Notes under the pieces: model-generated
Told to the model about the DNA's origin: nothing
The model's database searches: none
What the model saw: only the letters and a program-made list of their open reading frames with translations
In this document: piece by piece, positions 24,476 to 36,743 of the stretch
Numbering within the stretch: position 1 is the stretch's first letter
Layout: every line of letters begins with the position of its first letter
Translations under genes and position numbers: made by a program
Source: Heterocephalus glaber
Taxonomy: Eukaryota; Chordata; Mammalia; Rodentia; Bathyergidae
Length of the DNA: 64,000 bases
Assembly: GCF_000247695.1 (NCBI RefSeq)
Contig: NW_004624781.1
Coordinates: 14,322,241-14,386,240 of the forward strand
Reading direction: 5' to 3'

Positions 24476-26585
24476 TGCTGCAAACTTTCCATTGCACCTT
24501 TGAGGAGCAAAGTAGATGAGACTCAAACATGGACTCCTTTTAACCTGTGGCAGAGGAGGCCTGGTAAATTTTTACATTTTCCTTCTATTGTAAGGGCTGA
24601 AATTTTCCATTTTGTTCCAAAGGAAATGATCTTACCAATGACATCATCATTGTCTGGGGAGAGTGGGTACCCGCTGGCCATTACTTAGGGCCAAATGCTA
24701 AAACCCAAGGGGACAAAAGTGAAAAGCAACTAGGTAGAAATGACTCCTGATTTACAAGAGTCAAACTCAGAGACACAGAACCCTCAAGAGTTATGAAGAA
24801 TAAGAGAATTATGAAGGATGTCTGCACTCAACAATAGCTGCACCTACCCTCAACAATTAAAAAGCACACGTTCCAGGATATGTTCCTTTGCTTTTCTATA
24901 TGGAAGACAAGTACACTTGAAACTCTTTCTCCCATAGGCACTTTTCGCAGTTTTCTAACACTAGCCAAAGATGTCAAAAATCCCTATTTCACAATTGTTA
25001 TCTGTGGTTTTTTCCTGTTATCATAGTGACATAACTAAGATAGCAATTCTCTGATTAGTCCAGGGTATCAGAGAACTTTTGCTTTAAAAAATAACTGCAC
25101 AACCTATACTTACTGAAAAGTAGGCTATCGAGAAACCTCTCTGTGGAAGCAAGCACCATATACACAGCATACACCACCATAAATCACCAAAATATGGCGG
25201 AACTTCCTATCTGTGATCTGCCCTTCATTGCAAAACCCTTGTTCAGCTTTATTTTCCAGAACTTGGAGCAGCAGGCATCAATATGAGGTGGATGACAAAT
25301 AGAAAGTTTCACACTCTGATCAATTCCTCAGCAATGAATTAGATTCTGGGAACTCATGGAAAAAGTGGAAAATGACAGCCCTATTTCATTTGCAAGATAC
25401 ATTTCCAGCAGGATCTACCTTCTTGCTGACTTGAGCTGTTTGGTTGGGTTATGCGCTTCATAAAGTTGCGTTGGGGCTTGACATGAACATTCATTCATTC
25501 TTCAAATGCTGTGCCAGGTACCAAGGAGATTTTTTTTAATGACCTTATTCACTGCTGGATTTTTTCCCTTCACTCAGGTCACACACAACTACACAGCGCT
25601 CTGGTCCTCTCATAGCCAGGTTCCAGCCATGTCCTTGTCATGACCTCGGTTTCCTGTATGTAAGGGCTCCCTCCCTCATGTTCACCCAGCTGCCTGGTGC
25701 AGCCTCTCTTAAAAGTGTACACACTACTCCCCATTTCTCCTCATGTCTGTGAGTGAGCTGTCTTTGAGGTCCCTCCCAGCGAGCTGGGGCCAAAGACCCC
25801 AGAATCTCAGCCCAGAATGCCACACTCCTGTCCTAGCCCATTTTGCTGAGGGATGGGCAGTGGGTGGAACTCAGCCCCCTCTCAGCTGCTTTTACCTCTC
25901 AGTGCAGCTTTAGGCTGAGTGGCTGCACGGAGGGGACCCATCAGGAATGTCCTCACCCCACACCCACCCCCTCTCTGTGGCCAGTCTGGGTCAAGATGAG
26001 CTACCAATCTGGCCGGGCCTCCTCCTGGAATCTAAACCAAAGGATATTATTAAAGTCACAGGTTAAGGATCCCTCCTTCCACAGCGCCTCATTTAGAAGC
26101 TTGCAGTGACGTTAAATGTAAACACTTCCCTAGAATGTTTTAAAACACAGGGAGGTTTTTATTAAATGACTAAATTGAGGGCCACTTCTCATTGTGGAAA
26201 GCTTTTAAACTGAGGAATAAAAGGGGCCTGCTGGGTGTTTTCTGGACACTTGTTTTTTTAAAAACCTGTCACACTGTCACAGGGAAATGCAGAACAGCTC
26301 ATGGGCCCGGGTGTGTGTTCCTGGGTCCATTTTCCAGCAGAAATGGAATTCAGGGAGACCAGGGGCCCAGGAAACTTTCATGAAAGCTTTCTGCCTATAT
26401 TCACTTCGAGGGTCATTAGAAGAGAGAGTGGGAAAGTGGAAAAAACATGACCCCAAAGGGCCCAGATAAATGAAGAATGACACTGTAAAGCTAAACAGGA
26501 CACAACCTGGGGGAATGGCAAACCCAATGACGAGGGGTCTTGAAGGACTTGGCCAAAAGACACCAGGAAGAAAGGGAGGAAGCAG
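24476..26585. other. Unique noncoding stretch
   Basis: No recognised gene. A short 'cattcattcattcttcaaat' near 25,487 may be an old MIR/L2 trace. Confidence 0.4.
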
Positions 26586-26589
26586 TGAT

Positions 26590-26935
26590 GGTGATGATGG
26601 AGCAGTCCCTGGATGGACTTGGAAAACATCATGCCAAGCGGGAGATGCCAGGCACCAAAGGCCACACACCGTATGAAATACATTTATAGGAAACGCCTGG
26701 CTCCACAGAGACAGGAACTAGACTGGTGGTTGCTGGGGCTGCAGGGAAGGAGCCATGGGGAGCAGCTGCTCAGTGGATACAGGGTTTCCACTGGAGGGGT
26801 TCCAAGAGTTTCGGAGTTAGTAAAGACTGTGAAACACAGTGGATATACTGAGCGGCACGGAACAGTACACTTTAGTTAGTTAAAAATGAAAATTTTATTT
26901 CATCTCATATGGATTTTACACTGAAAGAAAAGGAG
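26590..26935 (+). mobile_element. Old L1M-type LINE 3'-end fragment
   Basis: 'ggaaaacatcatgccaagcg', 'aggcaccaaaggccacacac', 'gaactagactggtggttgct' and 'acggaacagtacactttagt' follow the order of the L1M 3' end. Confidence 0.65.
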
Positions 26936-27044
26936 CTCCAATCCGGAAGCAACCCCATCCTTAACTGAGCGACAGTGCACTTGCTATAGGCCAGAAGGAA
27001 GGAAATGTGCTCTACTAACAACCACTCGTGTGCTGAGCGAAGTG

Positions 27045-27200
27045 TCCCATGGCACTGTGACCTCCACGGCGACAAGTTCCTGCTCTTCAGGTGGGAATTT
27101 TGTCACTGTTACCATCCTTTTCCAGCTGAGGAAACTGAGGCACGAGAGGCTGAGTAGCTTCCACACACCCTCAGGGGGGTTTCAGCCATACTCACCACAA
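27045..27200 (+). repeat. MIR SINE remnant
   Basis: 'ttgtcactgttaccatcctt' and 'gctgaggaaactgaggcacg' match the MIR core and 3' region. Confidence 0.6.
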
Positions 27201-27303
27201 ATTCCTGGACCCCTGAGCCACAGCCACTTCGGAGTGGCCTTAACTGAGCGATCACCTAGGGACTGGGGCCTCAGGAAAAACCCCTGCAAAGCCACTCCTC
27301 AGG

Positions 27304-27370
27304 CTGTGGGCAGCTCAGTGGCAGGGCACTGTGACCATGTGCAGGCCCTTAGTCCAATCCCAGCACCACC
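27304..27370 (+). mobile_element. Degenerate ID SINE
   Basis: 'gcagctcagtggcagggcac' resembles the A box and 'tagtccaatcccagcaccac' the B box. No clear tail or duplication. Confidence 0.5.
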
Positions 27371-27683
27371 TTCAAGTGCCAGCAGCTGGTTGGTTTATTC
27401 CACAGAGCACGACAGGGACGGGGGAGACAGGAAGGCTGCTCTTTCACTGAGGAGAAAAGCTTTCAGGGTCCGTAGGGCCCCAGGCCCAGCTCCACCTGGG
27501 TCTTCTGCAGGGGCTGGGAACATCTACCCAGCGGCCTCAGGGGGTCCCTGGGCCAGCATGGTTATTCACAAGGAAATCGTGCAAGACTGAGGAGGGTAGA
27601 GTTGCCATTCCTGCTGCAGGGGCTCCCGCAGGGCAACCCAGAGGCGTAAAGGAAAAGGAAAAGGTGAAAAAGGAGAAATTTCT

Positions 27684-27772
27684 TTTTTTTTTGGTTGTTC
27701 GGGACAGTCTCACTATGACACTGAGGCTGGCCTCAAACTCACAGCCATCCTCCCAAGCGCGGGGACTGTAGG
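27684..27772 (-). mobile_element. Truncated B1 SINE
   Basis: T-run then 'gggacagtctcactatgaca' and 'gaggctggcctcaaactcac'. Lacks the usual 'cctgcctcagcc' segment, so internally deleted. Confidence 0.75.
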
Positions 27773-28221
27773 TTGCTATTTGTTCCACCTTACTGTATTT
27801 AAGAAAGGAGGGACCTCCATCAATAGGCCCTTTGATTTTAGATATTAAAGAGCTGCTGCTATTCAAAGTTCTGCCTCACCTGGGCTTCTCAGCCTCAGCA
27901 CCGTTGATGTCTGGGGACGGAAGACTCTCAGGGAATGTCCTAAGAATTACAGGATGTTCCACAGCAGCCTGGAGCTCTGCCCACCCTGTGGCATGCAGCA
28001 ACAGGATCACCAAGAATATCTCCACGTCCCCCAGGCAGCCCTGCCTGAAAACCACACACAGCAACGCAACCCAGAAGCTACACCCCTGCTTTACAGATGA
28101 GGAAACAAACCCGAAACAAAAGAGAAAGCTGTCCACAATGGCACTTCTCTTGATAGGCAAATAGGGCTTCCAATCCAAGCAGGTCAAACCTTAAAACTCC
28201 TGCTCCAAAGCGTCTGCCTTC

Positions 28222-28690
28222 AGTATGTCTGGGGTCAACATCCTCAGTTTCAACCAATTGTGGATCAAAAGTTTTGTTTTGTTTTTTTATTTTGCTTTGC
28301 TTTGTTTTGAGACAGGATTTTGCTTTGTAATTCAGGCTGGACTTGAACTCACTATGTAGCCCAGGCTGGCCTCAAACTTGAGGCGATCCTCTTGCCTCAG
28401 CCTCCCGAGCAGCTAGGATTACAGGTGTGTGCCACCACACCTGGCTCAAAAGTATTTTTTAAATGAATCTATACTGAACATGTACAGAGTACAGACTTTC
28501 TTCTTGTCATTATAAACTGTTTACATGGCATTTACATTGTATCAGGTACGGTAAGTAATCTGGGTGATTTAAAGTATAGAGGAGGATATAGAAGGTTATG
28601 TGCAAATCCTATGCCACTTTATACAAGGAACTTGAGGAATTATAGATTTGGTGTCCACAGATTTTGGTGAGCCACTCCCCATAGATAAGT
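28222..28690. mobile_element. MER2-type Tigger DNA transposon split by B1
   Basis: 'tcagtttcaaccaattgtgg' before the B1 and 'tatactgaacatgtacagag', 'tttacattgtatcaggtacg', 'tttaaagtatagaggaggat', 'caaatcctatgccactttat' after it match the MER2 consensus in order. No coding sequence is expected for this family. Confidence 0.75.
28273..28445 (-). mobile_element. B1 SINE inside MER2
   Basis: T-rich start, both duplicated B1 segments and 'gtgtgtgccaccacacctgg'. The 8-bp tcaaaagt flanks it (28,265-28,272 and 28,446-28,453). Confidence 0.93.
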
Positions 28691-30182
28691 GAGGGCCTGC
28701 ACAAGACCCGGAATTACTTTCTGCTGGCTCTGGTATCCAAATGTCAAACCGCACCTGGCTAGAGTCAGGAGTGGTGGGCTGGGGACTCAGCAGCATTTGG
28801 TCCTCAACTCCAAAGCTGCAGGCTGAGACCAGCACAGTCACCAACAATGCCTGGAAGTCTGAGGGCCTCTTACTCAAAATAATCTGCCAGCTGGGTGTGG
28901 AGATGTCTTGGAATAATAAATACTTGAAGCAAATGCAAGCAAAAAACACCATTGGCCAAGAGATCTTGAAGCACATTTAAAATAGCATCATGCTTTCTGC
29001 AGAATTCTCCATCATTTCTCTGTGAAACACTGCCCCTCCCCCACACCTCGCCCTTCTTAACACTCATCTGCTTTTTGTTAGGAAATCACTGCTGGTGCTA
29101 GAGAGAGACAGATGAAATACGGAGAGGTCAAGTTTCAAACGGCTGACTATCTTCCATCCTTCTTTCCATGAGGGCTTACTGAGCACCTCTCTTCTGCCAT
29201 GCACAGTAGGCATACAAGGTCCGGAAAGAATCTTCGCCTGTGTAGGTTTGTTTCAGGTCTGTGGGAGGCCACACACACGTACACAGGTGTGGACGGTGTC
29301 TAACTGCTGAAGTGAAGGCCACTATAGAAACGAGGCAGCGGCTGAGTTGCAGGAATAAAGAGGAACCAGAGAGCTGTGGTCTCAAGGCAGGAGTCCTCCA
29401 GAGCATAGCTCAGAGCTGAGGGCCAGGATTTGAACCCTGGATCCCACCACTGGGAAGCTGCACAACTTCCACTATGGCTTTGTTTCCCTCACTTGTGATG
29501 GCAGCTATTGCAGACCAGCGATAGGAAAAGCTCCCGGGTCAGGGCTGGGAGTATTTGTTACTAACACCCATCTAGGGCTGCTCTTTGGGGAGCCCTCCCT
29601 CGCCCCACCCTCTCTCCCTCACCCCCTTCGTCCGAGAAGTGAGGCTCAGGCTTGCAGGGAGGTTGGTCCTACCCGGGTCTGGCCAGGCCTAGGGAATGAG
29701 CCATCAGCTTCTAGGTGGCTCAGACAGCAGGGACAGTGAGGGCTGGGCTGGCCATATCGTAAACGAAACTCACAAGGAAAGGAAATCTCAAGTTTCAAAG
29801 CACCACCTCGCAGTTCCTTCGCAAACTGGTCTCATCTCTTATCTCTTAACTCTCCCTCCATTCTTTCCCTACTAGCTCCTCTCCAACTCCTAAAGTTTAG
29901 CAGTAATCCCCACTCTCAGGAACCTTTCCAGGTTTTTTACATTGGTTAGGAAACGAGAGAGGCTGATCTACTCTTCGGTGGCCACTGCATGATTTCGAAT
30001 CACTAGTTTTAGTAAATAAAAAAGAATAAAAACATCATAGACAAAAATGATGGAGAATCTATCTTTTTTAAAAAAAACTACTAATACAACTACAGAAAAG
30101 TACAAAGACGTATTTTATAAGTTGGTAAGCTATACTAGAACCTCCTCATGACTTTGAAAACTCAGCCATGTCTTTTTCCTTT
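28691..30182. other. Unique noncoding stretch with MIR traces
   Basis: 'gggcttactgagcacctctc' near 29,172 and 'gatttgaaccctggatccca' near 29,430 suggest a worn plus-strand MIR. No gene recognised. Confidence 0.4.
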
Positions 30183-30581
30183 TGTGTTTATTACTTTTCT
30201 TGTTGTTGAGACAAAATACCCAACACCCAAAGTTGAAGGAGGAAAGGTTTACTTAGCTCACAGTCTGTAGAGGTTTCAGTCCATAATCGGCTGGCTCCAA
30301 GGCAGGGTGGCATGGCAGAGGGCATCACAGAAGAGAAACTGTTCATAGAGGGCAGAAGGTAGCAAAGGAAGCAAGGGACGACCACAGCTCTTTCTAACCC
30401 TTATATCTTATCTTATCCCTTATATCGGCTACTTAGGGCAGGCAGCACTCACAGCCATTAATCCTAACACCCTTGAGCCTAGCACCGAACCATGAATCAG
30501 TCCCAGCCTCACACACTCTAGATCCAGCCACCTCTGAAAAAGCCCCACCTGTGACAGCAGGAGGCTCTGAGGGCCATAACA
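30183..30581 (-). mobile_element. Solo LTR, MaLR-like, perfect 5-bp duplication
   Basis: TG...CA ends. Flanked by CCTTT on both sides (30,178-30,182 and 30,582-30,586), as expected for an ERVL/MaLR-class insertion reduced to one LTR. Family landmarks include 'gttgagacaaaatacccaac' at the left and 'ctctgagggccataaca' at the right. Confidence 0.82.
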
Positions 30582-30586
30582 CCTTT

Positions 30587-31320
30587 GCAGTCCAGTCAGA
30601 ATGGCCCAGATGCTGAGAGTCTGAAGCCTGGGCTGCAATCCTAAAGCTCCACTCCATACCTGAGTCCCAGGCTGCCCTGGAAAATGGGATGAACCATCAG
30701 GTGCTTGGACACAGGACTCCTGAGAGGAGTCACAGTTACAGAAGATCTTCCTCTTATAGGGACTATACACTTGCAAAGGTAAGGAGAGGGCCTGTTTCAC
30801 AGGCAACAAAGCACAGGACACAAAACCAAGGGAATTATCGAGGTCCAAACTAGAAAATCAAAATCCTCTTGCCTCAATCTTCCTGCAAAGAGCTAAGCAA
30901 TGGTGACTGCATATTACTAACTAAGAGGCCCTATAGAAGGCAAACCTACAAAGCAATGCCCTGAACCACCGCATACTATACTGAAGCCAAGACTGGGCAG
31001 AGGCTGCCAGCCCAGCCCTGGCTCTGTTCCCACACATTCTAACTCCACGGTGACCCTCTGCTCAGCCCTGGCCATGTTTCCTGGAGCTGGCCCTTCGTGG
31101 CTGAAATCCGGTGCACCCACTGTAGCAGTGCCGGCTGGTCATCAACCTGCTCCAAACTCCCCTTCACTAAGGACAGCCCTGCTTGGCCTCGAAGCCCTGG
31201 CTCCCTGAGATTTGAAGAGCTACTGGTAATTACTATGCGGCAAAGTTCTGTTTTTGTCACCAGCACTACAGGCCCAAGAATTGGATGTACACAGCTTCAT
31301 GTACTCCAGAAAGCCCAGCA
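30587..31320. other. Unique noncoding stretch
   Basis: No recognised gene or repeat. Confidence 0.4.
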
Positions 31321-31325
31321 CTGAA

Positions 31326-31495
31326 TTTGTTTTTTGGTTTTGTTGGTTTTTTATTTTTGAGACAGGGTGTCACTATGCAGTTCAGGCTGCCCTTGGACAC
31401 ACTATGTAGCTCAGGCTATCCTCGAACTCCGGGCACTCCTCCTGCCTCAGCCTCCCAAGTGCTGGGATCACAGGCATGCACCACCACACCCAGCT
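31326..31495 (-). mobile_element. B1 SINE
   Basis: T-rich tail, 'tttgagacagggtgtcacta', duplicated segment, and 'caggcatgcaccaccacacc'. Confidence 0.93.
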
Positions 31496-31544
31496 GAAAA
31501 CACAATTTCTTCATCAGACCTGCTTAGGAAGTGTGAGTGCAAAA

Positions 31545-31770
31545 CACTTAGCTTTGGATTCAGACACACCCAAGCACTCTCCAACCTCAATTCTCCCACT
31601 TCCAAGCACTGTGGAGCCTCTACAGGAGCTGGTGCCTCTTTGGGCCTCAGTTTCTCTGTCTGTAAAAGGTCACTGCCACCTGCCTCTCAGGGACGTGAGG
31701 TTTCAGAGCAAAGAAAGTGTTGAACATGCATTTCCAGCCTGGCACTTGGAAGGCAGTCAACAGACAAACC
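31545..31770 (-). repeat. MIR SINE remnant
   Basis: 'gggcctcagtttctctgtct' followed by 'gtaaaaggtcactgccacct' is an antisense MIR pattern. Boundaries approximate. Confidence 0.5.
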
Positions 31771-32568
31771 CTAACTGCTCTCATAACCCGGGGGTGATTA
31801 CCCAAAGGGACAGCCGCTTCCCAAGGGAGAACCCGGGTGAAACCCAGCTCCCAGTCTGCCCAAAGAGACCTGGGCTCACATGGCAATGGTGTGGCCAAGG
31901 GCAAATGTCCACCCATGGGCTGGAGTCACAGATGCCACCAAACCCCTCTGCAGAGGCAGCCATGCTAACTAAGCTCATGTGGTCAGCTACACTGCAGACA
32001 GGGTCCAGCCACACCCCCTGCACACTTCCCAGCCCCATTCGGACCCTGTACACCAGACTGCTAGATCAAAATGCCCCGCCTAGAACCAGCCTCCCCTTCC
32101 ATCCCCACCTCCCCTCAGCATGAGGGGTGCCTGCCCTTCCCTGCCCTCAAGCTAGAAAAATACTCACTATCAGTCACTTTACACTTAATGTAGGGACTCA
32201 GTGAAATAACTCTAATTCAAACCCTAGCAAAGTGCTTCAGATACCTGCTGTGCCAATCAACTGAAGAGGAATCTATCCAGGTAAGGCTAGAGATACTCAT
32301 GGTACCCAGTAAGTCTGCTCATCTTGGATCCCCAACTTTTTACGACCCATGGTTAACAAGCCCCACCCCACCTCAGGCTCTTCCAAGTAGGAACCCTGTC
32401 CTACTAACCAAGAACTCAGCAGGTAATGTGTTCAAGAAGTGAAGAAAGAAATGAAATGAAAATCCCTGGTATGAACTTAAGAAGAAGCACTCTTTCTGCC
32501 AAGGACATTGGTACAGAGATGGAGATGCGGGACTGTGCATCAGGAAAGAAGATAAAGGGGTTCTGTTT
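31771..32568. other. Unique noncoding stretch
   Basis: The 215-codon open frame at 31,476-32,123 starts within the B1 and shows no domain or family features. Not called as a gene. Confidence 0.45.
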
Positions 32569-32690
32569 CCATCGCTTTTCCATGGCTGGGACACAACACC
32601 TGACATCCACAATTTGAAGACTGGTTTAATCTGGCTCACAGTTCTAGAGGATTCAGTCCATGGTCAGCTGGCTCCAAGGCAGAATCGCCG
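32569..32690 (-). mobile_element. LTR fragment, MaLR-like
   Basis: 'gctgggacacaacacctgac' and 'gtcagctggctccaaggcag' match the 3' third of the LTR family. The remainder is lost. Confidence 0.55.
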
Positions 32691-33350
32691 TGAGCCACTC
32701 AGCTCTTGTACAACTCCCATCACATCTCCCTTTTATTCTTTTTCACTTTCAGGGTTTTTGCATTTTAACTTGTTTCATGATAACAGCAGTGTCATATGCC
32801 AGAATAAAGTAAGTGCTTGGTCATTCGGGGAAAATTAGCCAACTTCCAATTTCCCTTGAACTTTGTTTTTCTCCTCTGATGCCAACCCCTCAGCCATTTC
32901 TCTGCCCTTTAACACCAGGACCAGAGCGGGCAAAGAAAGGAAAGGCACAAGCCAGTGGGGCTTTTTGAAAAGGTCGATGACATCTCTTAGATAAATGAGA
33001 TTCAGGGGGAAAGAGCTAACCATTAACCATCTCTCTCCCTAACAGTACAAGCTAATTAACTTGAAGACCCCCCAAAAGAGGAAGTCAATAATAGGGAAAT
33101 CTAATCTTAATGTAAATCCTTAACACAAACCAAAGGTCTCTTCTGGGTACTATACATCTATCCCCAAATTAACACATTCATGACAGGGCCATACATGCAT
33201 CTGGTGGCTTGTAGCACTCAATGGGACTGTCCCATGCCCCTGGAAGGGACAGTCATGCATGTACCACCAGCGGTTCAAGCCAGCGGGAATGTGTAAAGAA
33301 GCCCCTCCACCAACTCTTTCTTCATATTTTACTTTACTACTTTCTTTTGA
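32691..33350. other. Unique noncoding stretch
   Basis: No recognised gene or repeat. Confidence 0.4.
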
Positions 33351-33352
33351 TC

Positions 33353-33498
33353 ACTGTTTTGTTTTGAGACAGTCTCACTATGTAGTTCAGACTAGCCTTG
33401 AACTCACTATGTAGCACAGACTAGCCTTGAACTCATGGCAATCCTCTGACTCAGTCTCCCAAATATTGGAATTATAAACATGTGCCATCATGCCTGGA
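33353..33498 (-). mobile_element. B1 SINE with homogenised internal duplication
   Basis: 'cagactagccttgaactca' occurs twice in tandem context (near 33,387 and 33,417). In most B1 copies the two duplicated segments differ. Confidence 0.9.
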
Positions 33499-33499
33499 T

Positions 33500-34845
33500 C
33501 TAATAAGTTTAGAATATTACAACTATTACCTCAAAGAGGGAAATGTTCAGTGAATCTCTTCAGGTCCACATTCAGATGCACTTTGGCGGGGAGGGGGTCC
33601 TTGTACTGCTGTGCCAGTGCACTTGTAGATAGCAAGAGCTCAAGAGCACCCTCAAATAAATATTTTTCGATATTCAAACATAGACAAGATTCACAAGTTC
33701 ACAAACCATTCAATAACATTCTTCATTTTGTTGGCTGGTCCATAAAACAAAATGAACAAACAAAAAATCAACAACAGGGAAATACTTTCCATATGGTCTT
33801 TCCCCAAGGGTGAGAATTCGGATCAGGAGCTGCCCTGGAAGCCACATGACCCTCATCTCCAGGCCAGGGCATTAAGTAAGTCGAGGTGTTAAGATGACCC
33901 CAGCATGGTCATACTTCTAGCAGTATCTGAGAGGTCATGGTAGTAGAAGGGAGGGAGAAGAGAAAGACCATGGGCAGAGACATATAATTTTTTTTAATTT
34001 TCAAAATAATGTTTTCTTGACTCATTTAGGAGCTAGAAATGAACACAAACTTTTCTCCCCCTCTGGAGGGCACTGTTAAAAAGATGTCATTCCACTGCTA
34101 AGAGAAATACAGGAAACAGGGCCAGCTCCTCAGAAAAAAATTGAATCTACTCATCTGTGGCCAGGTAACGACATATGGGTGAGAAATCCAACACAAACAT
34201 CACACTTGGAGGATGGCAGTGAATTCGCCGAGATCCCAGAGACTGTCGTGTTAATAACAAAGGCGCAGAAAACACTTTCTTAGTAAGATGTAGACGCTCA
34301 CACTCAGTCAATACAAACATACAGTATGCTCCATTTCCCTCTCATTTTCAAGATCCCTCAGCAGGTGGCTGAGGCATCGCCTCAGATGTGCCCTGCTACT
34401 TAGGGCACTAATGAATTTCCTAACTCGCAGGATATTATTCTATCAAGAAATGTGCACTGTTACATCTGCGGGGCTTGATCACACCAACAAGAATACTTTA
34501 CCTCACAAATGCACACATTAACACAAATAGCAGCCAGCAAGCCGTTAGGATCTCATCAGCTGTGCTTCTCGAAGGAAAATTCCCCGCATTTATGCAAAAA
34601 CCACCTGGGGCGGGGGGATCTCCCAGAACTCACACGGTCCTGTTTTTCCTCCTTTCAAGCTGAGATCCTTTCCAAATACAAATCAAATCATCTGGTTCTC
34701 CCTCGCGCACAATCCTGTACTATAACCTTGACTCTGGAAAGGCTGCCTAGTTCCTGCCTCCTAGCCAGAAACTGCCAGGGCAATATTTACTATAAACAAA
34801 GGGAAGTTTTTAAGAAAGGCACCACCTGTGTCTAAGGTTGGAAAA
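33500..34845. other. Unique noncoding stretch
   Basis: No recognised gene or repeat upstream of the CpG island. Confidence 0.4.
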
Positions 34846-34849
34846 TCCC

Positions 34850-36220
34850 GACCCACAGGCTCCGCGGGTGAGCGCGGGATCGGCCGAGCCAGGCCCACAG
34901 AGCGGCTGAACAGTAGTGGGTGCCTGAGTCCCTCGGGGCTGCTCCCCAGTCCAACTCAGTCCGGATCCCCATGGGTGGGACACAGACGCGGGTATTTTTT
35001 AAACTCTCCAGATGTGCACCCCAGCTTGGGAGCCAGCGCCCCTTAACGACAGCGCAGTGTGTTCCGCGCGGGTCCTGGGCGCTGGAGGCGCACTCGGGGC
35101 GCGGGGTGCGAAGTTTCAAAGTCCTGCGTAAGTGGCAGCGTGACAGCCACGCACCTGCCTGGGGCCCAACAGTGAGGCGACCCGGAAAGCCCGGGGGGGA
35201 GAAGGCCCGTCCCGCGCGCCAGGCGCCCGGGGCTCTGGGGTCCAAGCTGGGTGCGCAGGGCCAGGGGCCGGAGCCATGGACCCGCGAGGAACCCGGGGCC
35301 TCGAGGCTCCGCATGCATCAGGGAGGGCGCCCCAGGACCCCGCCCCGGGACCGCGCTGTCCTCCCTCCAGGGCCGCGCCGCACTCACCGCCGCCCGCTCC
35401 GTCCCGCTGCGCCCGGAGCCTGGCCGAGCTGGGCAGGCGCCCGGAGGCCGGGAGGCCGGGAGGCCGGGAGGCCGAGCCCGCCCCGGGGAGGAGCAGGACC
35501 GGCACCGCCTCCTCCGCCCGCTGCGCCCCGCCCCGGCCCGGGCCGCCTCCTCCCGGGCCCTGGGCAGCCCGCCCGGCCGCGCTCTCAGGGCACCTCCCGG
35601 TCGGCGCCCTGGAGGCCACCGGACCCTGGGGCCGGCGTGGTAACCTGGCCAAGGTCGCGGGCTGGTGGTGGCAGGGCTAGGTTAGAGGCTACCTGAGCAG
35701 AGCCCTCACCGTCCGCAGCCTCAGTTTCCTCCGCTGCGGGGTGAGGAGCGGGGCGTCCGCACCACCGGCCGGGCCATGGGGTTCCCCGAAGATCCTGACG
35801 CCCGCCCCCTGCCAGGGAATGAAACTGGTACCGAAAGCTCAGTCGTTCCAATGGCAGCGCAGGACCTTAAGGGGGGAAGTGCCACTTCGGAGCCCAAAGG
35901 AGGTGGCGCGGTCCCCAGCATCTTCTGGAGGCCACAGGCAGCGAGGAGGGTGGGTCGGGCCGGGATGAGGGGGTCTGGCAGAAAAGGAGCCTGGCAGGAT
36001 GGGCCGGAAGGCATCAGACACCTCACTGAGAGGCTCAGGTTAACCGTGGACGAGCAGGGGACCCTGCACCAGCGCACACTGCGACGGCCCTGGGGCCCTA
36101 GTCGGGCAGAGACCTGCAGCCTGGGGCCAGTGAGGATTACAGCTGAGAGGGCTGGAAATGGCGAGGGCTGGTCGGCGGCAGGGCCGGGGGAAAAAGGCCG
36201 CACGTTTAAGAGCGCAGGTG
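34850..36220. promoter_or_regulatory. CpG island, candidate promoter (possibly bidirectional)
   Basis: The only segment of the window dense in CpG and strongly GC-rich, with the core at 35,040-35,660. GC-box-like text ('ccccgccccggcccg' near 35,526, 'gagcggggcg' near 35,747) is present and no TATA box is obvious. Candidate splice donors exist on both strands: GTAAGT at 35,128-35,133 (+) and, on the minus strand, GTGAGTG as the complement of 35,381-35,387. A minus-strand frame from 35,652 stays open through that donor (about 88 codons, Pro/Gly/Arg-rich), and plus frames are open as well, but high GC removes stops, so neither is called coding. The gene, if any, is not recognised. Confidence 0.7.
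35443..35474. repeat. GGAGGCCG x4 tandem repeat
   Basis: Four perfect 8-bp copies in the CpG-island core. Confidence 0.95.
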
Positions 36221-36743
36221 GACTCTTCAAGAGGGGGTACACTGGGTGGAGGGTGAGGGCCGAGGGCCAGGAGAGGAGGGTGAGGACCCTCGGGAGAGCT
36301 GGAAAGAGGAGGGCACCAGCCCAGCAGGAAAGGACAGCGGGGGGCATGGAGGGCAGTCTGTGGGCCGAAAAGCCCAGGGTCACATAAACCCGCACTGGGG
36401 CCTGTAGAAAATGTAAACTTGGCAAATATCTGCAAACTGTGGGAGAAGCATGCGATCAGCAATTGATCCCTTCTCTTTCCAAACAGGTATTTTGTTGGTA
36501 ACATATAACCACTCCCCAAGATGGTTGTAAGATGCATGAATTACAAACATGTACTAATACAATACATTAATAAATAAATACATAAATAAAGGGAGCGGCA
36601 AGGAGAGAGACAGGGTGGAGACCTGTTTATCAGGGTAATCGCTTCTGATGCTGCCGTTGGCAGCAGTCTCAGTTTAAAGCAAGCACTTTCAGGCAAAGCT
36701 TTTGAAATTTTAAGAAGCCCCTCTTCGTTCATTTTTATTTCAG

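Noticed and set aside
34920..35696. 258-codon plus frame and overlapping frames in the CpG island
   Set aside because: High GC depletes stop codons in all frames; low-complexity Pro/Arg/Gly text and no recognisable domain.
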